Of a stretch of 21,844 nucleotides of DNA, positions 7,255 to 14,525 are shown piece by piece. Both the position numbers and the translations under genes were made by a program. The notes under the pieces are model-generated. The model did no database searches. It was not told the DNA's origin and saw only the letters and a program-made list of their open reading frames with translations. This DNA is from JAVBKP01 sp031553975 (GTDB taxonomy: Bacteria; Bacillota; Clostridia; Peptostreptococcales; Anaerovoracaceae), in the NCBI GenBank assembly GCA_031553975.1, contig JAVBKP010000040.1, positions 1-21,844 of the forward strand, written 5' to 3'. Numbering within the stretch: the stretch's first letter is position 1; every line of letters starts with the position of its first letter.

Positions 7255-7282
7255 CTACTCGTTCCTGCCATGACAGGGTTTA
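7217..7282. repeat. Copy B of the ~65-bp terminator-containing repeat
   Basis: It shares the ordered blocks GAAAC, GCCTAAA, GTTTCTCT, GTTCCT and GGTTTA with 4795-4859 at the same spacing, apart from a 2-bp change in the hairpin. Confidence 0.6.
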
Positions 7283-8118
7283 CATTGTGTTTTTTGGTTA
7301 ATAGTGTGGTTAGGGAGTTTGGGGGGTAGTTTTTCGTATGGATGCTTTACTTTTTCTTCACAGGTATCCATACTTCACTTTTATAATTTGGAAGGCTTGT
7401 ATCTTTCCCTTCATTCCACAGTATTTCAGGACCGCCAGTCATCTCGTATCCAGAAGACGCAAACCATTCGGAGTAGATTCTACCCCAAACACGTTGCAAC
7501 TCCTGAGGGAAAGGGCCTATGGCCGTAAACACTGCCCAGGTAGAAGCCTCCACTGGTAATGCTTCCCAATCTTTAATACCTGGTTTTGTAGTGGCAACCC
7601 CAATGTATTGATCTATTTCTGTGCCTTCTCCTCTGTCTTCCGAAAAGTTGGCAGATACACATAAAATGCCACTTGGATCAACATTTGAGAGTTGCTTTAA
7701 GGCAATAAAATCCTTTTCTGTTAGGCTTGCCCACATGGAATCCATTTGGTGGTTCACACCTTCGTACACCAACGTAATCCTTTTTTTAATCCCAACAATC
7801 TGAAATCCTTCTTTTTCAACGATACGATAATTCATTTCATTTCCTCCTTGAATTTTTAGTTGAAAGGTCATAGGTGGAAAAGCTTTTAGATTGATATTGT
7901 CTTTTCTTGCTTGTGATGGCGTAGCCCCATGTAGATTTTGAAACGCTTTACTAAATGAGTCTGGTGATTCGTACCCCAATCGTAGGGCAATATCTATAAC
8001 CTTTTCGCCTTTGTTCTTGAGTAGGCTAACAGCAAATGTCAGCCTCCTGCGACGAATATAATCCCCTAAGGACATGCCTGCAAGATAAGAGAATACTCTC
8101 TTGAAGTGATACTCTGAG

Positions 8119-8125
8119 CAGCAAG
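8119..8125. repeat. Left copy of the IS target-site duplication
   Basis: CAGCAAG (plus strand), matching 9639-9645. Seven bases are identical; IS256-family duplications are usually 8-9 bp, so one flanking base may have changed. Confidence 0.75.
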
Positions 8126-8361
8126 GGGAGTGTCCCAGATTTCGTGTAAATGAATAACAAATACAAAATAATGTAATACTAAAAATGCGTTTACTCATGA
8201 GCGGGATAGGGCAATGCTGAGGAGCAACCCGAGCAGCAAATGAGGTTTTGCAGGATGGCGATACTTAACATTAGGTATCGTCTTTTTATCGCCATCTTGT
8301 GAAAACAAAAGCGGCAAACCTCGGGGTCCGGGGCAGAGCCCTGGGTCTCATTTGACATGAA
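8126..8361. other. Non-coding, highly palindromic segment inside the IS
   Basis: GATGGCGATAC and GTATC plus a distal ATCGCCATC form nested hairpins at about 8255-8300. GAGGTTTTGC pairs imperfectly with GCAAACCTC, and a GC-rich block (GGGGTCCGGGGCAGAGCCC) can fold on itself. CAAATGAGG and CTCATTTG bracket the whole. Base composition differs from the transposase. Its role is unknown: a terminator cluster, a nested repeat or a passenger sequence. Confidence 0.5.
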
Positions 8362-9579
8362 TCAACTTGCGTTTTTTCTTAAGAACCTGTCCTCGAAAAA
8401 TATCATGAGTTGTCCTATTATTATACCCCAATCTCGCACGGGCATACTCCATTTTTTGGTAATCTCCTGTATTGACAAATACACTGATTTTCTGACAGCT
8501 TCATCTGTCGGATAGGTTGTCTTCGTCTTTGTATATTTGCGCAGCATACGGTGAAATCCTTCTACTGCATTGGTCGTATAAATGATGCGTCTGACTTCAT
8601 CAGGATATTTGAAATAGGTGGATAACTCAATCCAATTTTCTCGCCACGACTTCGTAATTTGCGGATATTTTTTGTCCCACTTTTCGCCGAATAATTCTAG
8701 GTGAAACTCAGCATCGTCTAATGTAGGGGCTTGGTAAATCCTCTTTAAATCTGCCATTACGGCCTTAAGATCTTTGTAGGCAACAAATTTTGTTGAGTTT
8801 CTGATTTGATGAATGACACAAAGTTGCTGCTCTGTTTTAGGAAAAACCGTTTCTATTGCTGTTGAAAATCCAGATAAATTGTCGCGACAAACAATCATTA
8901 TGTCGGATACACCTCTATTTTTAAGATCGTTGCATACGCTTGCCCAAAAGGAGGCGCTTTCATTTTCAGATATCCAAATACCCAAAATATCTTTTTTGCC
9001 TTCCATGTCTATTCCAAGTACGGAGTAAACACATTTGTTGATGACCCTGCTGTCCTTTCGAACTTTGAACACAATTCCATCTAAAAACACGATAGGGTAT
9101 ACGCTATCAAGCGGCCTTGCCTGCCACTCCATTACAGCTGGCAATATCTTATCTGTTATGCGGCTAATCAGGCTTGCTGATGCCTCTACTCCATAGATTT
9201 CTCGCAGGTGATCTTCGATGTCACGGTTTGACATTCCTTTTGCATACATTGCGATAATTCGACTTTCTAAATTGTCGGTCTTTGTCTGATATTTCTCAAT
9301 TAATTGCGGCGAACACTCTCCATTTCGGTCTCTTGGGATACTAATTTTTGTCTCGCCAAATTCGCTTTGCAGTGTCTTTTTACTATACCCATTGCGGCTA
9401 TTTCCGCTGCCATTTCCAGCTGTGTTATGCTTGTCATATCCTAAATGTACTTCCATTTCTGATTCAAGCATTTGTTCAATGGTTCCTTTAAAAAGGTCTT
9501 TCAACAGGGCCTGTACATCCCCTAAATCTTTACATTCGCTAGCTAATAGGCCAATCAATTCTTGTTGTTTTTCGTGCAT
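8362..9579 (-). CDS. IS256/mutator-family transposase
   Basis: 405 residues from the chosen start. Family features include the N-terminal EMEVHLGY and SRNGY segment, IPRDRNG, then MYAKGMSNRDIEDHLREIYG. DDE residues are expected at VFLDGIVFKVR (first Asp), IVCRDNLSGFSTAIETVFP (second Asp) and TTNAVEGFHRMLRK (Glu). CVIHQIRNS is the conserved C-x2-H block. The frame is open to an ATG at 9615 inside the terminal repeat, but ATG 9579 has AAAAGGAGA at ideal spacing and is preferred. The gene looks intact, so the IS may still be active. The usual second-Asp context is altered to RDNLSGF. Confidence 0.93.
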   Translation of the reverse strand: MHEKQQELIGLLASECKDLGDVQALLKDLFKGTIEQMLESEMEVHLGYDKHNTAGNGSGNSRNGYSKKTLQSEFGETKISIPRDRNGECSPQLIEKYQTKTDNLESRIIAMYAKGMSNRDIEDHLREIYGVEASASLISRITDKILPAVMEWQARPLDSVYPIVFLDGIVFKVRKDSRVINKCVYSVLGIDMEGKKDILGIWISENESASFWASVCNDLKNRGVSDIMIVCRDNLSGFSTAIETVFPKTEQQLCVIHQIRNSTKFVAYKDLKAVMADLKRIYQAPTLDDAEFHLELFGEKWDKKYPQITKSWRENWIELSTYFKYPDEVRRIIYTTNAVEGFHRMLRKYTKTKTTYPTDEAVRKSVYLSIQEITKKWSMPVRDWGIIIGQLMIFFEDRFLRKNAS

Positions 9580-9638
9580 GGTTTTAATCTCCTTTTCTTT
9601 GGTGATTATTTCCATTTACACGAAACTATATACGTCCT

Positions 9639-9645
9639 CAGCAAG
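9639..9645. repeat. Right copy of the IS target-site duplication
   Basis: CAGCAAG, identical to 8119-8125. Joining the flanks at this repeat restores the AraC reading frame (KIA-CCSEYHF), which supports the call. Confidence 0.75.
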
Positions 9646-9939
9646 CAATCTTTGACATCTCATTAAAATCAATATCATCTGCCAAATGGTCTTCTATATA
9701 TTGCATAGCAAGATTGATTTGTTTCAGTGAATCCATTTCCACCCACCCTTTCTAACTTTTGGTATACAGAGCCTCTCCGCTACGCCATCCAACCTTCAAG
9801 AAGTATAATATCAGCAATACTGTGAGGATACCCGTCATTTTCATTGCAATTTATGTTGGTATTCTTTGTTATACAAGTCAGCCACATATTCTCAAGATTC
9901 CGTTTAAATGGCTCAGCCTTTGGCGTATGAACGCTTTCA

Positions 9940-10329
9940 TCACACTGTTATTTCTATTTGATTTGATTCGGGATCAAGAATACAGCTTTCATAATAGCCA
10001 TCCCCCGTTGTTCTAGGCTCACTGGCTATTGCAAAACCATCATCCCTGAGCCAGTTTGTCAGCTTGTCGACCGCTTCATTGCTACCAACTGAAAAAGCAA
10101 TGTGTACAAACCCTAGGAATGCTTCGCCCTCTCCACTTTTTTTCTCTTTTACCGTTGGTTTTTGCATTAATTCTACCCTAGCGCCATCATCAAATGTTAA
10201 GAAATATGATTTAAATTCCTTCTTTTGATTGTGATATAGCGTATTGGCAGTAGCTTTAAAGTACTTCACGTAAAAATCTTTCATTTTTTCTAAGTCCGTT
10301 ACCCAAATCGCTATGTGCTCAATCTTCAT
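9940..10329 (-). CDS. VOC-superfamily (glyoxalase/bleomycin-resistance-fold) protein
   Basis: 129 residues, two beta-alpha-beta-beta-beta modules. The likely metal ligands are His5 (KIEHIAIWV), Glu53 (ARVELMQ), His76 (FVHIAFS) and Glu126 (NQIEITV), the pattern of lactoylglutathione lyase-like proteins. Length fits a one-domain VOC subunit that dimerises. Substrate cannot be assigned; lyase, dioxygenase and drug-binding members share this fold. AGGAGG precedes the ATG. It is divergent from the DMT-type gene and upstream of the disrupted AraC gene on the same strand. Confidence 0.85.
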   Translation of the reverse strand: MKIEHIAIWVTDLEKMKDFYVKYFKATANTLYHNQKKEFKSYFLTFDDGARVELMQKPTVKEKKSGEGEAFLGFVHIAFSVGSNEAVDKLTNWLRDDGFAIASEPRTTGDGYYESCILDPESNQIEITV

Positions 10330-10424
10330 TGTATAGTCCTCCTAAAATTTTAATATTCGGGCTTCATATATTAGCCCCTCTTAGCATAAATTGTTGGTAG
10401 TGATTTTGGAAGGGGTGATATGCG

Positions 10425-10850
10425 ATGGATTTGATTTCTGCACTTTTCGCTCTCTTCGCAGGCGTATTTACCACCATACAAACCACCATTGATGCCAGAC
10501 TTGCAAAATATGTAACCCCTAGCATCGCCACACTCCACAGCCTTGCCACTGGTATGGTCTTCATACTGATTATTAGTTTAGTAAAAGGCAATATGGGTCG
10601 TTATGCCCGTGTCATGCATATAAATCCTATTTTGTTAATTGGTGGAATCTTTGGGGCTTTTATTATCTATTTTTCTGCTAAAGCCATACAAGTCATTGGC
10701 GTATCAAAAACGTTGATTTTGATAGTTGCAGGACAGCTCCTAAGTAGCTTCTTCCTTGATGTTTTTTTATATGATGCCGATGTTAATTTTAAAAAAATAA
10801 TTGGCATAGTACTATTTTTAATTGGTGCTCTTGTTTTCATTAAGGAATAA
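10425..10850 (+). CDS. DMT-type short membrane transporter (DUF606/YdcZ-like)
   Basis: 141 residues, very hydrophobic, with about five predicted membrane segments (near 3-20, 33-52, 68-84, 90-112, 121-138). The segment FTTIQTTIDARLAKYVTPSIATLHSLATG matches the Q...N/D.L....P..A...S pattern of DUF606 half-size drug/metabolite-type transporters, which act as dimers or pairs. GGAAGGGGTGA upstream supports the start. It is a single gene here with no partner half. It ends eight bases from the convergent acetyltransferase stop, with no terminator between. Confidence 0.8.
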   Translation: MDLISALFALFAGVFTTIQTTIDARLAKYVTPSIATLHSLATGMVFILIISLVKGNMGRYARVMHINPILLIGGIFGAFIIYFSAKAIQVIGVSKTLILIVAGQLLSSFFLDVFLYDADVNFKKIIGIVLFLIGALVFIKE

Positions 10851-10858
10851 CTGATTGT

Positions 10859-11392
10859 TTACACCTCTATCCAATACCTTCTTGTAACACGAGGTTTGTC
10901 ATTGACTAGAATTTCGGTAACGTCTTGTAGCACGGCGCCATTTTTCTCCATGACCCTCCATGAAGCCGCATTCTCTGTATCGCATGTGAGCAAAACTCTT
11001 GGAATTTCTAGTTTTTTTGCTTCCTCAAGAAGTAGTTCTAGCTGATATGTACCGTATCCTTTGCGCCAATGGTTTGGATTAATGCCATAACCAATATGCC
11101 CACCAAATTTCTCTAGTTTCTCTGTGAGCCTGTGACGTATGCTGCCTGCGCCTAAGAATTCAGTGTCATTCACCAGCCAAAATACACTTTCAGGCACAAA
11201 TCCTTCTGGCAAATTTTCCCCTCGCCGTAGCTCTTCATATTTGGTGAAAATCGTGTCTTTCCACTCCTGGAACGTATCTGGATTGTGCATTGCGTATTGG
11301 TGCGCAACGCCCTTCTCTCTCGCTAATTTGCAAGCTTCTAAGTATCCTCCTAAATACTTGTCAGAAGGTGTAATCAAACGTATATTTTGCAT
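10859..11392 (-). CDS. GNAT-family N-acetyltransferase
   Basis: 177 residues. The acetyl-CoA motif A is at about 98-125: GHIGYGINPNHWRKGYGTYQLELLLEEA, with R110-K-G-Y-G-T as the pyrophosphate loop. Motif B follows as VLLTCDTENAASWRVMEKNG. Such proteins acetylate amino groups of small molecules or proteins; the substrate is unknown. It follows the phosphorylase gene after 22 bases, so the two are probably co-transcribed. Confidence 0.88.
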   Translation of the reverse strand: MQNIRLITPSDKYLGGYLEACKLAREKGVAHQYAMHNPDTFQEWKDTIFTKYEELRRGENLPEGFVPESVFWLVNDTEFLGAGSIRHRLTEKLEKFGGHIGYGINPNHWRKGYGTYQLELLLEEAKKLEIPRVLLTCDTENAASWRVMEKNGAVLQDVTEILVNDKPRVTRRYWIEV

Positions 11393-11414
11393 AATCCTAT
11401 CTCCTCTATTTTAT

Positions 11415-12179
11415 TTAAATTTCTCTCACTGCATCAAAGGCAAGTTCCAATGCCAATTGGTAAGATGCCTTCCCCCATTGCCTAATATCATGACACTGTA
11501 CATCTGCTAAGGAATCTGCTGTAAATAATAGTTGCCCAAACAAAATTCCCCTAAATTCTGCACAGGCGGCCAATGCCGCACATTCCATTTCTACTACACT
11601 ACAGCCTTCTGCGATTCTATATGCCACCATCTCTGCCGTTTCCCTAAAAAATCCATCTGTGGTCCATGTTTTACATAATTTATATGCAACCCCTCTTTTT
11701 CCCAAGGTCACTTCAATTGCCCTTATTGCCATAGTGTGTAATGAAATCGTTCTTTGGGGTGGCAGATAGTGGTACGAAGTTCCCTCATCACGTAAGGCTT
11801 CTGTAGGAATTAAAAATTGATTCTCTTCCATATCCACCAATGTACCACAGCATCCTACTGCAACGACCTCAGTGGCTCCATGGGCAATAAAAAACTCTAA
11901 GATTTGGGTTGCTGCTGCCGCACCCACAGGCACTTGGCAAAATGCTACTTCGCATCCGTTATGTGTTGTTTTGTAGATTGGAAAACTCTTTGTCATGCTC
12001 TCAAATACCAAGACAACTTCACAGCTTCTTTCAAAGGCATATTCTTCAACTTCTTTTTGGAGAAAAGCAAGTACTGCCTTTCGGGGCAAACATGCCTTTT
12101 GTTTATGCCCTGGCATGATGACAGCCATTGGCTCAGTATCATATTCTAATATGGGTATTTCATTTTTAATTAACGTCAT
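11415..12179 (-). CDS. Uridine phosphorylase-like nucleoside phosphorylase
   Basis: 254 residues from the chosen start, normal for the PNP/UDP phosphorylase family. Seen features are the VPVGAAAATQILEFFIAHGATEVVAVGCCGTL core, FLIPTEALRDEGTSYHY, TTDGFFRET (family TD.x.RET), and the ribose-binding VVEMECAALAA (Glu197-Met-Glu199). It would cleave a pyrimidine nucleoside with phosphate, for nucleoside salvage in the cytosol; uridine is the likeliest substrate. The frame is open to an ATG at 12251, but that would translate through a terminator-like hairpin. ATG 12179 gives the family length, although its GGGGG is 14 bases away. The promoter is at 12275-12303. Confidence 0.85.
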   Translation of the reverse strand: MTLIKNEIPILEYDTEPMAVIMPGHKQKACLPRKAVLAFLQKEVEEYAFERSCEVVLVFESMTKSFPIYKTTHNGCEVAFCQVPVGAAAATQILEFFIAHGATEVVAVGCCGTLVDMEENQFLIPTEALRDEGTSYHYLPPQRTISLHTMAIRAIEVTLGKRGVAYKLCKTWTTDGFFRETAEMVAYRIAEGCSVVEMECAALAACAEFRGILFGQLLFTADSLADVQCHDIRQWGKASYQLALELAFDAVREI

Positions 12180-12212
12180 GATTTGGCTTTTGTCCCCCTT
12201 TCTTATTAAACT

Positions 12213-12245
12213 AAAAAACGACCATAGGCTTGTTGCCCTTGGTCG
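12213..12245 (-). terminator. Hairpin plus U-run in the phosphorylase leader (terminator or attenuator)
   Basis: On the minus strand CGACCA and GGC pair with GCC and TGGTCG around AACAA with a 2x2 internal loop, then six T residues. It lies downstream of sdpI but also between the phosphorylase promoter and its start codon. It can stop sdpRI read-through and could also attenuate the phosphorylase transcript. Confidence 0.65.
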
Positions 12246-12274
12246 CTTCATGTCTAAACCGCCTATTTTTTAAC

Positions 12275-12303
12275 AGTATACGCTTGCTGCTGTGTAGTGT
12301 CAA
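12275..12303 (-). promoter_or_regulatory. Promoter of the phosphorylase-acetyltransferase operon
   Basis: Minus-strand TTGACA (12298-12303), a 17-bp spacer and TATACT (12275-12280), close to consensus. It lies between the sdpI stop and the phosphorylase, leaving a leader of about 90 nt. Confidence 0.75.
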
Positions 12304-12322
12304 GACTTATTTTATTATTTCT

Positions 12323-12985
12323 TTATCTCCCTCTTCTGTGCTCCTGGCTGTACCATACATAGGACATGATGATAGGAATGAAAACCAGTACCAATACCAC
12401 ACCCATCATGATGGAAAACATCACTGAACTGTTTTTAATGAATCCAGATGCTATCATGATAAAACCACCCATTAACCACAGTCTACCTGCCAATCTATGT
12501 GTCTTATTCCACACTTCTACGCTGGATAAGGTCCAAGGTGTTTTTATCCCTGCAAAGAAGTTGCTTTTCATCTTAGGCATATAGTTCCCAATCACCATGA
12601 ATAACAAGCCGATGCCAATGGTCACTAGGAAAGTGATGGAAGTACTGCCGGGGTGGATGCTTTCAAGCAATGTAACGCAGTGTATGGCTGCCATGAATAT
12701 GGTTATAAAGACAGCAATTACAGCATATGCCCCGCCGAATTTGTCATAGTTGGCTTTTCTCGGATCAATGGATGGCAAAAAGTACATAAATATAAGAATG
12801 ACCATGCCCATGAGCCCTGTTATCCATACTTGGTCTTTATCGCCATACCTGTTCACTTCTCCATTGATGCCCCAATGCACCGGCATTTGATCGGGCAGTT
12901 GCTTGTATAGGACTAGCGTAATTACAATTGGCACTAACGCTGCCACAAACCCCAATATCCATAGTTTGCTTTTTTTATAATTCAT
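12323..12985 (-). CDS. sdpI: SdpI/DUF1648-family membrane protein
   Basis: 220 residues with about six membrane segments. The N-terminal DUF1648 part holds LYKQLPDQMPVHWGINGEVNRYGDK. The C-terminal SdpI part holds GNYMPKMKSNFFAGIKTPWTLSSVEVWNKTHRLAG, the family signature. In Bacillus subtilis SdpI gives immunity to the SdpC toxin and also sequesters the repressor SdpR at the membrane. Here the gene overlaps the sdpR-like gene by 11 bp, the same arrangement. No sdpABC toxin genes are in the window, so an immunity or envelope-sensing role is inferred from family and order. Confidence 0.88.
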   Translation of the reverse strand: MNYKKSKLWILGFVAALVPIVITLVLYKQLPDQMPVHWGINGEVNRYGDKDQVWITGLMGMVILIFMYFLPSIDPRKANYDKFGGAYAVIAVFITIFMAAIHCVTLLESIHPGSTSITFLVTIGIGLLFMVIGNYMPKMKSNFFAGIKTPWTLSSVEVWNKTHRLAGRLWLMGGFIMIASGFIKNSSVMFSIMMGVVLVLVFIPIIMSYVWYSQEHRRGR

Positions 12986-13253
12986 TTTTTTCCGCCCCCT
13001 TCAATGATGTAATCCATCCAATAACTTCTTCTAGCACTGACATGTTCAGCTCATATGAGATAAACTTCCCCTTTTTTTCATCTGCTATGAGTCCTGCGTC
13101 TTTCAGTACAGATAAATGATGTGACATGGTAGCACCTGTCATCTCAAATTTTTCCCCAATTTCGCCTGCTGTCATTGTTCCCTCTTTTAATAAATTGAGT
13201 ATCTCTCGTCTAGTGGGGTCCGAGATGGCCTTTATGGTTTTTTGAAATCTCAT
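12975..13253 (-). CDS. sdpR: ArsR-type winged-helix repressor (SdpR-like)
   Basis: 92 residues from the chosen start. It begins MRFQKTIKAISDPTRREILNLL, followed by the recognition helix MTGATMSHHLSVLKDAGLI and the wing KKGKFISYELN. No ArsR metal-binding cysteines are present, consistent with the SdpR branch, which responds through SdpI and not metal. The frame is open 18 codons further upstream, but ATG 13253 has AAGGAG eight to ten bases before it. The promoter is flanked by two matching dyads that are probably its own operators. Confidence 0.88.
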   Translation of the reverse strand: MRFQKTIKAISDPTRREILNLLKEGTMTAGEIGEKFEMTGATMSHHLSVLKDAGLIADEKKGKFISYELNMSVLEEVIGWITSLKGAEKNEL

Positions 13254-13303
13254 ACCTTCGCTCCTTTCTTTCATAGGGCCTGCAAAAATTCCCCTCTGCA
13301 AAT

Positions 13304-13327
13304 ACATTTAGATGTTTATCTAAATAT
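13304..13327. promoter_or_regulatory. Candidate SdpR operator 1
   Basis: Perfect inverted repeat ATTTAGAT (13306-13313), GTTT, ATCTAAAT (13318-13325), just downstream of the -10 and over the expected transcription start of sdpRI. It matches operator 2 at most positions. Confidence 0.65.
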
Positions 13328-13356
13328 ATTATACGCCTATCAAATCTTCCTGTCAA
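13328..13356 (-). promoter_or_regulatory. Consensus sigma-70 promoter of sdpRI
   Basis: Minus-strand TTGACA (13351-13356), exactly 17 bp, TATAAT (13328-13333): a full match to the housekeeping consensus. It should be very strong unless repressed. Confidence 0.85.
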
Positions 13357-13358
13357 TA

Positions 13359-13382
13359 ACATTTAGATGGTTTTCTAAATGT
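13359..13382. promoter_or_regulatory. Candidate SdpR operator 2
   Basis: Perfect inverted repeat ACATTTAGA (13359-13367), six bases, TCTAAATGT (13374-13382), immediately upstream of the sdpRI -35. Its centre is 55 bp from operator 1, about five helical turns. It also borders the divergent ddh promoter region. Confidence 0.65.
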
Positions 13383-13404
13383 TAATTTCTATTTAATTCA
13401 TATG

Positions 13405-13425
13405 TATAATATGATAGAATCATAT
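13405..13425 (+). promoter_or_regulatory. Candidate ddh -10 with adjoining dyad
   Basis: TATAAT at 13405-13410 is followed by a perfect dyad ATATGAT-AGA-ATCATAT (13409-13425) that would cover the transcription start. The -35 is poor (TTAATT at 13382-13387). Confidence 0.4.
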
Positions 13426-13455
13426 GGTTAATTGTTTTTATATGGAGGATATAAA

Positions 13456-14442
13456 ATGTCAAAGATACGGGTGGGTATTGTCGGATATGGCAACCTGGGG
13501 CGCGGTGTAGAGCTTGCATTAAGCCAAAATCCAGATATGGAACTGGTGGCAGTGTTTACTAGAAGAGATCCTATGGAGCTGGTAACGGCATACCCAAATA
13601 CTGCTACATATAGCATTTCAGATGCCGAGAATTTTGTGGATAAAATTGATGTCATGATTCTTTGTGGAGGTAGTGCTACGGATTTAATCGTCCAAAGTCC
13701 AGGGTTCTCAAAGCTATTTAATGTCATAGATAGTTTTGACACCCATGCTAGAATTCCTGAGCATTTTGCCAATGTTGATGCCGCCGCTATTGAGGGTGGC
13801 AAGATAGCTATCATCTCTGTTGGCTGGGACCCAGGTTTGTTTTCTCTAGCAAGGCTTTACTTTGGCTCTGCCCTTCCCAATGGTAAGGATTATACATTTT
13901 GGGGCAAAGGGGTGAGCCAAGGTCACTCTGATGCTATTAGGCGCGTGGTAGGTGTGGAAAATGGTATACAGTATACCGTGCCTTCGGTGGATGCCATAAC
14001 GAAAGTAAGAGATTTCAAATATCCTGCTTACTCTTCTACTGATCAGCACAAAAGGGAGTGTTATGTCGTAGCTAAACCTGGTGCTTCTACTAAAGACATT
14101 GCAGAAGAAATCAGTTCAATGCCTAACTACTTTGCGGATTATGAGACAGAGGTCCACTTCATATCCAATGCTGAATTTGAAGAAAATCACAATAGCATGC
14201 CTCATGGCGGCACTGTATTTAGGGCTGGTAAAACTGGCTCTGGTGGCAACAATCATCTGATGGAATTCTCATTAAAGTTAGATTCTAACCCAGAGTTTAC
14301 CTCTAGTGTGCTTGTAGCCTATGCCCGGGCGGCTTATCGCTTGTCTAATGATAATATGGTAGGTGCCAAAACTGTTCTTGATATACCACCATCTTATTTG
14401 TCACCTAAATCAAATGAAGACCTTAGAAAAGAGTTATTATAA
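13456..14442 (+). CDS. ddh: meso-diaminopimelate dehydrogenase
   Basis: 328 residues, family length. The Rossmann motif is at the N-terminus (VGIVGYGNLGRG, residues 6-17) with TRRDP after strand two as the NADP-phosphate site. Substrate-domain blocks are ISVGWDPGLFS, FWGKGVSQGHSDAIRRV and HGGTVFRAGKTGSGGNNHLMEFS. The enzyme makes meso-diaminopimelate from tetrahydrodipicolinate, ammonia and NADPH in one step, feeding lysine and peptidoglycan synthesis. The frame extends eight codons upstream, but ATG 13456 follows GGAGGATATAAA and is preferred. It stands alone between its own promoter region and a terminator, divergent from sdpRI. Confidence 0.93.
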   Translation: MSKIRVGIVGYGNLGRGVELALSQNPDMELVAVFTRRDPMELVTAYPNTATYSISDAENFVDKIDVMILCGGSATDLIVQSPGFSKLFNVIDSFDTHARIPEHFANVDAAAIEGGKIAIISVGWDPGLFSLARLYFGSALPNGKDYTFWGKGVSQGHSDAIRRVVGVENGIQYTVPSVDAITKVRDFKYPAYSSTDQHKRECYVVAKPGASTKDIAEEISSMPNYFADYETEVHFISNAEFEENHNSMPHGGTVFRAGKTGSGGNNHLMEFSLKLDSNPEFTSSVLVAYARAAYRLSNDNMVGAKTVLDIPPSYLSPKSNEDLRKELL

Positions 14443-14446
14443 CGTC

Positions 14447-14482
14447 AAAAGGATAGCCTACTTTTATGGCTATCCTTTTTTT
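14447..14482. terminator. Terminator shared by ddh and the convergent ABC operon
   Basis: AAAAGGATAGCC and GGCTATCCTTTT pair around a 9-nt loop and continue into seven T residues on the plus strand. The minus strand also ends in four T residues, so it may act both ways. Confidence 0.88.
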
Positions 14483-14525
14483 AAATTTATCTTTTAGTGT
14501 CACACTTAACCCGTTCTTATATTTC

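Larger units (their letters stand above)
8126..9638 (-). mobile_element. IS256-family insertion sequence (1513 bp)
   Basis: The element carries one mutator-type transposase. Its ends are imperfect inverted repeats: 8126-8152 and the complement of 9613-9638 share TTTCGTGTAAATG exactly and align to the tips with one gap. The direct repeats CAGCAAG flank it. It is longer than a typical 1.3-kb IS256 member because 236 bp of non-coding DNA lie between the transposase stop and the left end. Confidence 0.88.
7347..9736 (-). pseudogene. AraC-type regulator with GyrI-like effector domain, split by an IS256-family insertion
   Basis: The 5' part is 9638-9736: 32 codons beginning MDSLKQINLAMQYIEDHL and ending KIAC, with GGGTGGGTGGA before the ATG. 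The 3' part is 7347-8125 and resumes at CCSEYHFKRVF. Joined at the 7-bp target duplication they give about 289 residues: two HTH units of the AraC DNA-binding domain (about 1-110, ending DSFSKAFQNLHGATPSQARK), then a GyrI-like small-molecule-binding domain beginning near NYRIVEKEGFQIVGI and ending EVWIPVKKK. The insertion falls inside the first HTH, so DNA binding should be lost. An in-frame ATG at 8198 inside the IS creates a 283-residue chimera that lacks the first helices and has no good ribosome site. Confidence 0.9.

Noticed and set aside
7347..8198. Intact AraC gene of 283 residues
   Set aside because: The first 25 residues are IS sequence and the true first 32 codons lie beyond the IS.
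9580..9615. Longer transposase start inside the IS terminal repeat
   Set aside because: No ribosome site; ATG 9579 has AAAAGGAGA.
9759..10016. Plus-strand frame of 85 codons with hydrophobic stretches
   Set aside because: No ribosome site, it overlaps the VOC gene on the other strand, and no family is recognisable; probably chance or an old remnant.
12180..12251. N-terminal extension of the phosphorylase
   Set aside because: It encodes a basic 24-residue segment through a terminator-like hairpin, and the family length is reached from 12179. Kept only as an attenuation hypothesis.
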